Below are positions 40,221 to 47,210 of a DNA stretch of 47,210 nt, piece after piece. Under the pieces are notes generated by a model. That model did no database searches. It was given only the letters and a program-made list of their open reading frames with translations, and had not been told where the DNA came from. Within the stretch, counting starts at the first letter, position 1. Each line of letters begins with the position of its first letter. The position numbers and the translations under genes were made by a program. The DNA is taken from the NCBI GenBank assembly GCA_900548495.1, contig URKT01000001.1:1-47210 (forward strand), written 5' to 3'. Origin of the DNA: an uncultured Collinsella sp. (lineage in GTDB: Bacteria; Actinomycetota; Coriobacteriia; Coriobacteriales; Coriobacteriaceae).

Positions 40221-41138
40221 TTAGTTGGACTCGCCCACCAGGGCGCGGCAGAAATCTTTGGCATTAAACTCCTGCAGGTCATCGACCTGCTCGCCCACGC
40301 CGATGCGCAGGATGGGAAGCTTGAGCTTCTCGGCCACGGCCATGGCGATACCGCCCTTTGCCGTGCCGTCGAGCTTTGTCATGATAATACCGTCCAGGCC
40401 AAGCGCCTCGTTAAACTCGAGCGCCTGGTTCAGACCGTTTTGGCCAGTGGCGGCATCGATCACAAGCACGACCGAGACCGGCATGGGACCGGCGGCCATA
40501 TTGGCGGCGCGCTTACGCGTCACATTGACCACCTTGGCGAGCTCGCGCATGAGCTCGGGGCTCGTGTGCAGACGACCGGCGGTGTCGATAAGCACCAAGT
40601 CGCTGCCGCGCTTATCGGCCTCGTCGAGCACGTCATAGCACACACTAGCCGGATCGGAGCCGCGATCGCGCTTAATGACGGGGACGCCGGCGCGCTGGCC
40701 CCACACATCGAGCTGCTCGATGGCGGCGGCGCGGAAGGTGTCGGCCGAACCGATCACCACGTTCTTGCCGCGGGCAGCCATGGCGCTCGCAATCTTGCCA
40801 ACCGTCGTGGTCTTGCCGGCACCGTTAATGCCCACAAACAGCACGCAGCTCGGCGTATCGGAGAACGGATCGTGCTCGATGGGCACAAAGTGCTGCTCGA
40901 GCTGCTCGGCCAAGGCGCGACGGAGTTGCGGGGCGGTCTTGAGGTTCTTCTTAGCCGCGGCATCGCGCAGATCATCGGAAACCTTGATGGCGACCTCGGC
41001 GCCCATGTCACCCATGACGAGGGTGTCCTCCAGGTCCTCCCAAAAATCCTCGTCGACCTCGCCGCCAAAGTAGAAGACCTCGTTGAGGGCCTCGCGGCTG
41101 CGCTCAAGTCCGCGCGAGAGAGCATCGAAGAATCCCAT
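40221..41138 (-). CDS. ftsY: Signal recognition particle receptor FtsY
   Basis: A 305-residue SRP GTPase with GINGAGKTTT (P-loop), DTFRAAAIEQLDVW, LIDTAGRLHT and MTKLDGTAKGG. The long acidic A domain of the E. coli form is missing; only the NG domains and a short N-terminal helix (MGFFDALSRGLERSREALNE) are present, typical of Gram-positives. It receives SRP at the membrane. The start overlaps the smc stop (TAATG), showing translational coupling. Confidence 0.95.
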   Translation of the reverse strand: MGFFDALSRGLERSREALNEVFYFGGEVDEDFWEDLEDTLVMGDMGAEVAIKVSDDLRDAAAKKNLKTAPQLRRALAEQLEQHFVPIEHDPFSDTPSCVLFVGINGAGKTTTVGKIASAMAARGKNVVIGSADTFRAAAIEQLDVWGQRAGVPVIKRDRGSDPASVCYDVLDEADKRGSDLVLIDTAGRLHTSPELMRELAKVVNVTRKRAANMAAGPMPVSVVLVIDAATGQNGLNQALEFNEALGLDGIIMTKLDGTAKGGIAMAVAEKLKLPILRIGVGEQVDDLQEFNAKDFCRALVGESN

Positions 41139-44100
41139 TATGCATTCACGACCTTTCCGGTTTCGCGATCGAGTTTTTGCGAGACGACGCGACTGACGCC
41201 GTCGGCTTGCATCGAGACGCCATAGAGAACGTCAGCGTCCTCCATAGTACGGCGCTGATGCGAAATGACCAAGAGCTGCGTGTCGGAACGCAGCACATCG
41301 AGGGCACCGATGAGCTTAGACAGGTTGGCGTCATCAAGTGCCGCCTCGACCTCGTCCAGCACATAGAACGGCACCGTACGCGTGCGATACACGGCAAAGA
41401 GCAGGGCGAGCGCCGTCAGACTCTTCTCGCCGCCCGACATGAGCATCATCTTGGTGATGCGCTTGCCGCGCGGTTGCGCCACGACCTCGATACCCGTCTC
41501 GGCAGGATGCTCGGGATCGGTCATCTCCAGATGAGCCTGACCGCCCGGGAAGAGCATAGCGAAGATCTCGCGGAAGTTCGCGTCAACCTTCTCAAACGTC
41601 ACCAGGAAGGCCTTCCGCATCTTGCGATCAATGGCCACCGTGATCTTGGTGAGCGCCTTGCGCGCGCTCTCCAGATCGGCCAGCTGCTCCTCGATGTAAT
41701 CGGCGCGGCGCTTGAGCTGCTCGTACTCCTCCATGGCAACTTGGTTAACGGGACCAAGGTTGTTGATCTGGCGCACAAGCTGGTTGAGTTCGCGCTCAGC
41801 GGCATCGCGGTCCGTGGGCGCCGGAAGCATGAGCGCTTCCTCGAGTACCGTGGTGCCATCGGCGGTAATGGCCTTAATGGCGGCCTCTACCTGCACCTCG
41901 AGCTTGCCACGCGCGACCTTGAACTCGTTTTGCGTGGCGGAGGCGGTATCGACTCGCTCCTTAGCGCGGGCAACCTCTGCCTTGGCATCCTCGATGGTCT
42001 TCTTGAGCGAAGCGGAGTCCGCCTCCTCCAGAGAGGCCTGGTCACGCAGGCGCGCTGCCCAATCCGACGCGCGCTCCAGCAGGGCCGAATAACGCTCGTG
42101 CATGGGATCAACGCGCAGGCGCAGCAGCTCGAGCGAGCGCGAAGCCTGGCGTGTTCCGCGGATACGACGATCGATGCCCTCCAGGCGATGCTCCAGGTCG
42201 GGCACGCGGCCCTTCAGCGAACGCAGGCGTTCGCTCGTCTGGGCCAAGCGAACCTTGGCGTCGGCGAGCTTGCCGGCGGCCTCGGAATCGTCACGGCGAA
42301 CGCGGTCGAGTTCGTCGTTGGCCTCGGCAATCTGGAGACCCAGGTCGCTTGCCTGCGCACGGGCCTCGTCGCGCGAACGGGTGAGCTCGTCAACGCGCGG
42401 GCGCGCAGCGCGAACGGCCTCTGCGGCCTGCTCGCGGCGCTTGGAGATGCGCACGCTCTCGACCTCGGCATTGTTGGCGCTTTGCTCCAAGCGGCCGATC
42501 TCGGAGAGCAACGAGCGGCGCTCGCCCTCAAGACGGGCGATCTCGCCGGCGGCATCGCCCTCAGCGACACGCGCTTCCTCAACGGCCGCATTGGCCTCAA
42601 CGACCTGATCCGACACATGCTCAAACACGGCAGCCAAATCGGGCTCCAAGCCCTCCAGCTCGCGAATGCGACGCTTGCGCTCCAGGGCACCCGACGCCTC
42701 GCCGGCATCTAGGCCCACGCGCACAAGGCCGCCACAGCTTACGCGGGCGCCATCGGGGGTCACGTAAGTCACGCCGTCAACGACCGGCGCCGACAGCGCG
42801 GCAGCAAGATCGTCCACTACGTAATATCCGCCGAGCAACGCCTCGACGACGGGACCGTAGCCTGCGCGCACGGACAGATGATCAACCAGACGGGTACCGG
42901 CAGCGCCCTCAGCGGCGGTAGAGCCGCTCACGCCGCGCGCCACCAGCAGCGCCTCACCCGAGGCCTTCTTTTGGTCCAGAGCGGCACGACCGGCACGCTC
43001 AAGCGCGGACGTATCGTCGAACAGCAGCGCATCGATATCGCCGGCAAGTAGCTGCTCCACCAGGCCCTCAAGCTCGCGCGGGGCCTCGAGCACGTCGCCC
43101 AGACGACCCGTGACATCATCGCCCAGCGCACCCACCAGACGGCTCACGAGCGGCGAGCTGTCGGCCATGCGGGCATCAAGCTTCTTTTGGCTGGCAAGCT
43201 CCGAGCGCACCTCGGACAGCTTGTTGCGCGCCTCGCTCTCGCGGGCACGCAGGTCCTTCAGGGCCGCGCGTGCCGTCTCGGTAGCCTCACGCGCATCGAC
43301 CTGGGCCTGGCGCGCTTCCTCAAGAGCACCCTCAAGCTCCTCTGCGCGGTTGCGACGGCTCTCGAGCGAGGCCGTGACCTCCTCGAACTGCTCGTCAATC
43401 TGCTCCAGGCGCGAGACATACATGTTGTCCTCGACCTCGGCGTTGCTCAGCGAGTCCTTCACCTTGGCGAGCTCGAGCGCGGCGTTGTCGGCCACGCGCT
43501 GCACATCGCGTTGCTCACGCGTAAGCTGCGAAATCTGATTGTCGAGCGCCACGCGCCGCTCGTGGAGCTCAGCGGCAGCAGGACCAGCGGCGTCAACGTC
43601 CTCCTGGGCCTGCATGTGCGCACCGGTCACTTCCTCAAGCTGCGCACGCGCGTCCTCGAGCTCCTCGACCACGCGACGACGCTGATGCTCGGAGCTCGAA
43701 ATCTGCCCGCGCATGTCAGACAGGCGCGACACCATGTTGTGGCCCTTTTCCTCGAGCAGGCGCATGTCGGAGTTAATGCGGCCGACCACATCTTGCATAT
43801 GACGGCGTTGCTCGCCCAGGTCGCCCACAAACAGGCCCTTTTCCTCGAGCATAACCTGGAGCTTCTCGAGCTCGCGCTCCTTTTCGCCCATGCGGTACTG
43901 CGCAAGCTCCAGCTCGGCCGTGCCCTCCTTGGAGCGACTCTCCAGGTCGTTCCACTGCGACTGCAGCGAACGCAGCTCGTCGACGGCTAGCATCTGCGTA
44001 AGCTCGTTCGCGCGCGAGGACAGCTCTTTGTACTTGCACGCACGATCGACCTGACGCTCCAGCGGTCGCAGCTGACGGGCGATTTCCTTATTGATGTCGC

Positions 44101-44674
44101 GGGCACGCGTCAGGTGCTCGTCCATCGACTTAATCTTTTTGAGCGCACGCTCCTTGCGGCGCTTGTGCTTGGAGATACCGGCGGCTTCCTCGATGAGGGC
44201 ACGGCGCTCCTCGGGGCGGCTCTGCAAAATGGCGTCGAGCTTGCCCTGGCTGATGATGGAATGCGTATCCTTGCCCAGGCCCGAATCGTGCAGGATGTCC
44301 TGAATGTCCATCAGGCGGCACGGACTCGAGTTGATGAGGTACTCGCTTTCGCCCGAGCGATACATGCGACGGGTAATGGCGACCTCGTCAAAATCGACAG
44401 GCAGCATATGGTCCGAGTTATCGAGCACCAGCGTGACCTCGGCGACACCCACCGGCTTGCGCGCTGACGAGCCCGAGAAGATAACATCCTCCATGGCCTG
44501 GCCGCGCAGCTGCTTGGCGCTCTGCTCGCCCAGGACCCACAGAATCGAGTCAGAGATGTTCGATTTTCCCGAGCCGTTGGGACCGACGATGACGGTCAGA
44601 CCCGGCTCAAACGTCATATGGGCGCGGTCGGCAAACGACTTGAACCCTTTGAGCGTGAGGGACTTGAGATACAC
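41138..44674 (-). CDS. smc: Chromosome segregation protein SMC
   Basis: A 1178-residue protein with Walker A GPNGSGKSN (31-39) at the N-terminus, two long coiled coils (about 165-500 and 660-1010), a hinge with GDDVTGRLGDVLEAPRELEG and GGYYVVDDL in between, and C-terminal signature LMSGGEKSLTALALLF plus Walker B VLDEVEAALDDAN. It compacts chromosomes and resolves sisters with ScpAB. It starts 10 bp after rnc. No scpA/scpB in the window. Confidence 0.97.
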   Translation of the reverse strand: MYLKSLTLKGFKSFADRAHMTFEPGLTVIVGPNGSGKSNISDSILWVLGEQSAKQLRGQAMEDVIFSGSSARKPVGVAEVTLVLDNSDHMLPVDFDEVAITRRMYRSGESEYLINSSPCRLMDIQDILHDSGLGKDTHSIISQGKLDAILQSRPEERRALIEEAAGISKHKRRKERALKKIKSMDEHLTRARDINKEIARQLRPLERQVDRACKYKELSSRANELTQMLAVDELRSLQSQWNDLESRSKEGTAELELAQYRMGEKERELEKLQVMLEEKGLFVGDLGEQRRHMQDVVGRINSDMRLLEEKGHNMVSRLSDMRGQISSSEHQRRRVVEELEDARAQLEEVTGAHMQAQEDVDAAGPAAAELHERRVALDNQISQLTREQRDVQRVADNAALELAKVKDSLSNAEVEDNMYVSRLEQIDEQFEEVTASLESRRNRAEELEGALEEARQAQVDAREATETARAALKDLRARESEARNKLSEVRSELASQKKLDARMADSSPLVSRLVGALGDDVTGRLGDVLEAPRELEGLVEQLLAGDIDALLFDDTSALERAGRAALDQKKASGEALLVARGVSGSTAAEGAAGTRLVDHLSVRAGYGPVVEALLGGYYVVDDLAAALSAPVVDGVTYVTPDGARVSCGGLVRVGLDAGEASGALERKRRIRELEGLEPDLAAVFEHVSDQVVEANAAVEEARVAEGDAAGEIARLEGERRSLLSEIGRLEQSANNAEVESVRISKRREQAAEAVRAARPRVDELTRSRDEARAQASDLGLQIAEANDELDRVRRDDSEAAGKLADAKVRLAQTSERLRSLKGRVPDLEHRLEGIDRRIRGTRQASRSLELLRLRVDPMHERYSALLERASDWAARLRDQASLEEADSASLKKTIEDAKAEVARAKERVDTASATQNEFKVARGKLEVQVEAAIKAITADGTTVLEEALMLPAPTDRDAAERELNQLVRQINNLGPVNQVAMEEYEQLKRRADYIEEQLADLESARKALTKITVAIDRKMRKAFLVTFEKVDANFREIFAMLFPGGQAHLEMTDPEHPAETGIEVVAQPRGKRITKMMLMSGGEKSLTALALLFAVYRTRTVPFYVLDEVEAALDDANLSKLIGALDVLRSDTQLLVISHQRRTMEDADVLYGVSMQADGVSRVVSQKLDRETGKVVNA

Positions 44675-44684
44675 GGTTCCTCGC

Positions 44685-45410
44685 TTAAACAGGCTTCTTG
44701 TTGAGAATCACGCCGTTGGTGGTGTAGCCCATGCGGTCAAGCGCCTCGAGCGCGGCGGCTCCCTCGGCTTCCTTCTTTGAGGAGCCGGAGCCGCGACCCT
44801 GACGGATGCCATCGATCAACACCACGGCGGTAAAGGTGGGCGCATGCGCCGGGCCCTCGGAGCCAACGAGCTTATACGCCGGGGGCTCGTGACCGTCGGC
44901 TTGCACGCACTCCTGCAAAAACGACTTGGGGTTCGCAGGATGCTCGGCACGCTCGGAAGCCAAATGCGGCTTAAGCGTACGATGGATAAACTCCGCCGCA
45001 ACGTCCCAGCCGGCATCCAGGTACAGCGCGCCCACGAGCGACTCATAGACGTTCTCGAGCGCCGAATGCAGGCCGCGCGCACCGGTACCGGTCTCGGAGG
45101 CACCAAAGATGATGATGTCGTCAATGCCCAGCTCGTGAGAAACCTCGGACAGCGTAGCGCCCGAGACAAGCGACACCTTCAAGCGCGTGAGCTTGCCCTC
45201 GTCAAACTCCGGATAGGACTCAAACAGGGAGCGTGCGACCACAGCACCCAAAATGGAATCGCCCAAGAACTCAAGGCGCTCATAGCTGGCAGAAACCGGC
45301 TGGCCCTCGACTGCCGAGGGATGCGTAAGGGCCGCGCGCAGCAGCACCTTATTGTTGAACTCGTGGCCCAGGATTTCCTGGGCGCGCGTAAGTCGGTCGG
45401 ATAAAGCCAA
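44685..45410 (-). CDS. rnc: Ribonuclease III
   Basis: A 241-residue protein with the catalytic signature YERLEFLGDSILG (43-55, Glu47 and Asp51) and ENVYESLVGALYLDAG. A C-terminal double-stranded RNA-binding domain follows (PKSFLQECVQADGHEPPAYK and later GSGSSKKEAEGAAALEAL). It cuts double-stranded RNA, including pre-rRNA. It sits 3 bp after acpP and upstream of smc, the standard order. Confidence 0.95.
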   Translation of the reverse strand: MALSDRLTRAQEILGHEFNNKVLLRAALTHPSAVEGQPVSASYERLEFLGDSILGAVVARSLFESYPEFDEGKLTRLKVSLVSGATLSEVSHELGIDDIIIFGASETGTGARGLHSALENVYESLVGALYLDAGWDVAAEFIHRTLKPHLASERAEHPANPKSFLQECVQADGHEPPAYKLVGSEGPAHAPTFTAVVLIDGIRQGRGSGSSKKEAEGAAALEALDRMGYTTNGVILNKKPV

Positions 45411-45413
45411 GAC

Positions 45414-45656
45414 TTAGGCCTCCTTGGCAGCTTCGATAGCGTCGACGGCGTCGGCGACAGAGTTGAGCGAGAGCAGGGTCTCGTCATCGATCTCGAGGTT
45501 GAACTCGTCCTCGATAGCCGTAACCAGCTGCAGGCGCTCGAGCGAGTTGGCATCGAGGTCGTCAAAGGTGGTCTCATCGCTAATTTCGGCAACATCGACG
45601 CCCAGAACGTCAGCAGCGACCTCGGCGATCTTGTCGAAGATTTCGGAGCGGTCCAT
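45414..45656 (-). CDS. acpP: Acyl carrier protein
   Basis: An 80-residue acidic protein, MDRSEIFDKIAEVAADVLGV, with the attachment Ser38 in DLDANSLERLQLVTAIEDEF. The usual motif is DSL; here Asp37 is Asn. It carries acyl groups on phosphopantetheine for fatty-acid and phospholipid synthesis. ATG at 45656 has AGGAAG upstream; a longer frame adds unrelated residues and crosses the palindrome. It lies between plsX and rnc, both lipid- and operon-linked neighbours. Confidence 0.92.
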   Translation of the reverse strand: MDRSEIFDKIAEVAADVLGVDVAEISDETTFDDLDANSLERLQLVTAIEDEFNLEIDDETLLSLNSVADAVDAIEAAKEA

Positions 45657-45692
45657 AGCGCTTCCTCTCATAGTGCATGAATACCAAAAGAA

Positions 45693-45714
45693 TGGTACCG
45701 CCCGGGCGGTACCA
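45693..45714 (-). terminator. 22-bp palindrome between plsX and acpP
   Basis: TGGTACCGCCCGGGCGGTACCA is one base pair symmetric throughout (its halves GGTACCGCCC and GGGCGGTACC pair). On the minus strand it is followed by TTCTTTTGG. It may act as a terminator or attenuator inside the fatty-acid cluster, or as a cruciform-forming operator. Confidence 0.55.
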
Positions 45715-45770
45715 AGACACGGTTCTGATTCTACCCCACGACGCACGCCCCGAGACGCATAACGCCGCTG

Positions 45771-46790
45771 TTATAAAACGATGCCGTCCATGGAGTTGGC
45801 GACATTCTCGACCAGCCCGGCGCGCACGGCTTCGGCCGCCGCGAGCGTACCGTTTTTGACAGCCTCGACCGAGGTGGCACCATGGCCGATCAGGACCACG
45901 CCGCGCAGGCCCAAAAGAATCGCGCCGCCCTTGGCGTCGCCCGAAAGCTTGGCTTTAATCTCGCGCATCTGCTTTTTGATGAGCAGCGCGGCGATCTTGG
46001 TGCCGAGCGAGGCCATAAAGGCACCCTTGAGTTCCTGCAGCAAAAACTTGGCAGCGCCCTCGGTGGCCTTGAGCGCAATGTTGCCCGACATGCCGTCGGC
46101 GACCACGACGTCAAAATTGCCCGACGTAAGATCGGTACCCTCGCAGTTGCCCACAAAGCCGGGAACCGCGGCCTTCATGGCCGGGAAGCACGCCTTGGTA
46201 AAGTTGGAGCCCTTCTCGTCCTCGGTGCCGTTGGCAAGCAGTCCCACGCGAGGATGCTCGAGGCCCAAAACCACACGGGCATAGGCAGCGCCCATCTGGG
46301 CGAAGCGCACCATGTCGTCCACCGTAACATCGGGATTGGCGCCCATATCGCACAGCACCGTCAGGCCGCCGGCACGATTGGGCAGTGCGTTGGTAAGGCA
46401 CGGACGGACCGGCTGCTTCTTGCCCTCTGCCAAATACCTAAACGGCGTAACGTAGGCCGTGGCGGCAGCGGTCATGGCACCGGTCGAGCCGGCCGAGAAA
46501 AACGCGTCCGCATTGCCCTTCTTAATGGCACGGCATGCAAGCACAATCGAAGACTTGCGCTTGGTCATCACGGCGCGGATGGGATCGTCCTCCATGCTGA
46601 TGACGTCGGGGGCCTCCAAAGCCTCTACGCGGGCATGCGCCGCGGCAAAGGGGTTGACGATTTCGGCGGGACCGACGGCCAAGACCTCGATCTCGGGATC
46701 TACCGCAAGCGCAGCCTCGATACCGTCGAGGACAACCTGGGGCTTCTCGTCTCCGCCCACAACGTCTACACAAACGCGAACGTTACTCAT
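45771..46790 (-). CDS. plsX: Phosphate acyltransferase PlsX
   Basis: A 339-residue protein starting MSNVRVCVDVVGGDEKPQVV, the PlsX form of ALDxMGGD. It also has SAGSTGAMTAAATAYV, DMGANPDVTVDDMVRFAQMG, LLANGTEDEKG and VVADGMSGNIALKATEG. It makes acyl-phosphate from acyl-ACP for phosphatidic acid synthesis. AAGGAG lies eight bases before the ATG at 46790. It follows rpmF after an attenuator-like hairpin, in the usual yceD-rpmF-plsX order; no fabH lies next to it. Confidence 0.95.
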   Translation of the reverse strand: MSNVRVCVDVVGGDEKPQVVLDGIEAALAVDPEIEVLAVGPAEIVNPFAAAHARVEALEAPDVISMEDDPIRAVMTKRKSSIVLACRAIKKGNADAFFSAGSTGAMTAAATAYVTPFRYLAEGKKQPVRPCLTNALPNRAGGLTVLCDMGANPDVTVDDMVRFAQMGAAYARVVLGLEHPRVGLLANGTEDEKGSNFTKACFPAMKAAVPGFVGNCEGTDLTSGNFDVVVADGMSGNIALKATEGAAKFLLQELKGAFMASLGTKIAALLIKKQMREIKAKLSGDAKGGAILLGLRGVVLIGHGATSVEAVKNGTLAAAEAVRAGLVENVANSMDGIVL

Positions 46791-46808
46791 TTCATATACT
46801 CCTTATAC

Positions 46809-46838
46809 AAAAATGGCCGACTCATTGAGCCGGCCATT
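46809..46838 (-). terminator. Attenuator-like hairpin between rpmF and plsX
   Basis: AATGGCC...GGCCATT with inner CTCA/TGAG forms a stem (46812-46838), and on the minus strand five T follow at 46813-46809. It lies between the rpmF stop and the plsX ribosome site, so part of the transcripts would end here. Confidence 0.7.
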
Positions 46839-46878
46839 GTGGTTCCAGTTGGAACGGCATCGCATCCAGAGTATACCG

Positions 46879-47058
46879 TTACTCGGTAACGATAACCTCG
46901 CGGTCCTTGTAGAAACCGCAGCTGGGGCACACGTGGTGCGGAAGCTTGACAGCACCGCAACGGGGGCACGTGGACTGAGCCGCAGCCGAGATCTTCATGT
47001 TGGCGGAACGACGGGTATGGGTGCGGATACGACCCTGCTTTTGTTTAGGTACGGGCAT
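46879..47058 (-). CDS. rpmF: 50S ribosomal protein L32
   Basis: A 59-residue protein not obvious from long reading frames. The minus strand reads MPVPKQKQGRIRTHTRRSAN and continues to a zinc finger CPRCG...CPSCG, ending YKDREVIVTE. All four Cys are present, so it is the zinc-binding (C+) form of L32. AAGGAAGG lies before the ATG at 47058. It follows yceD. Confidence 0.96.
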   Translation of the reverse strand: MPVPKQKQGRIRTHTRRSANMKISAAAQSTCPRCGAVKLPHHVCPSCGFYKDREVIVTE

Positions 47059-47122
47059 AGTGACCTTCCTTATGAACTATCCAGTGTGGCGATTACGCGC
47101 AAGTAGCGATACTACCACAGTT

Positions 47123-47210
47123 TTACTCGTCAAGCTTGAGATTCTTCAATGCTGCAAATGGATTTTCCGTGGCAGCGGCCCATTCCGCCTCTGCCTGGGC
47201 GGCGCAATCG
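47123..47210 (-). CDS. YceD/DUF177 family protein, C-terminal end
   Basis: Only the last 28 codons are inside the window: DCAAQAEAEWAAATENPFAA then LKNLKLDE and TAA. This matches the typical acidic end of DUF177 proteins, which precede rpmF in most bacteria. Family members in plants and bacteria are linked to 23S rRNA accumulation. The gene starts beyond the right edge. Confidence 0.8.
   Translation of the reverse strand, partial: DCAAQAEAEWAAATENPFAALKNLKLDE

Noticed and set aside
41177..42712. Open frame opposite smc (511 codons)
   Set aside because: Complement of the SMC coiled coil; Leu/Ala/Arg-rich with no recognisable family.
1..47210. CRISPR arrays, tRNA, rRNA, integrase or intact transposase
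   Set aside because: No spaced direct repeats, cloverleaf-like segments or transposase motifs were found by reading both strands; a tRNA search program could still be run to confirm.

Overview
The window reads as chromosomal DNA of a high-GC, anaerobic gut actinobacterium of the class Coriobacteriia, most likely Collinsella or a close relative. The grounds are the SigB/anti-sigma pair, the ileS T-box leader, the yceD-rpmF-plsX-acpP-rnc-smc-ftsY-ffh order and a strong bias to the minus strand. The genus is my recollection of the style of these genomes and was not tested. Nearly all genes are housekeeping and lie on the minus strand. Plus-strand genes are a MurR/RpiR regulator, an iron-containing alcohol dehydrogenase, a broken cobO and a DUF134-NifX fusion. 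No tRNA, rRNA, CRISPR array, prophage or intact transposase was seen.

Layout, left to right: the start of lepA; rpsT; holA; then a scar where the 3' end of comEC meets the 5' end of a fructose-PTS EIIB gene, facing a divergent murR/rpiR-type regulator. Next come a long inverted repeat around a terminator; a compact operon efp-asp23-nusB-xseB-tlyA-nadK-recN (transcribed right to left); pepQ; and an operon alaS-ruvX-mltG-yqeG-aroK-aroB, in which AroB has lost its catalytic and metal-binding residues. Then an operon of a DUF948 protein, an RsbW-like protein, SigB and an AI-2E family permease; rarA; dgt; a small A24 prepilin peptidase; a GT2 glycosyltransferase; and rluD with lspA.

From 26.2 to 29.9 kb lie a structured non-coding stretch, ileS, and a well-preserved Ile T-box leader whose specifier, antiterminator and terminator can be traced base by base. 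The right third holds the Fe-ADH gene, a DUF523 protein, ftsH, a cobO remnant, a MATE transporter, a SpoU-type RNA methyltransferase, folA-thyA, a DUF134-NifX fusion with a His/Cys-rich tail and two TGACATATG operators, and finally the cell-envelope/secretion cluster ffh-ftsY-smc-rnc-acpP-plsX-rpmF-yceD.

The most interesting items are the metal-handling DUF134-NifX regulator with its operators, the AroB pseudoenzyme next to an intact shikimate kinase, the Ile T-box, the structured element after ileS, the 26-bp inverted repeat between the murR-type regulator and recN, and two gene-truncating junctions (comEC/PTS and cobO). The junctions are either real deletions or assembly faults.
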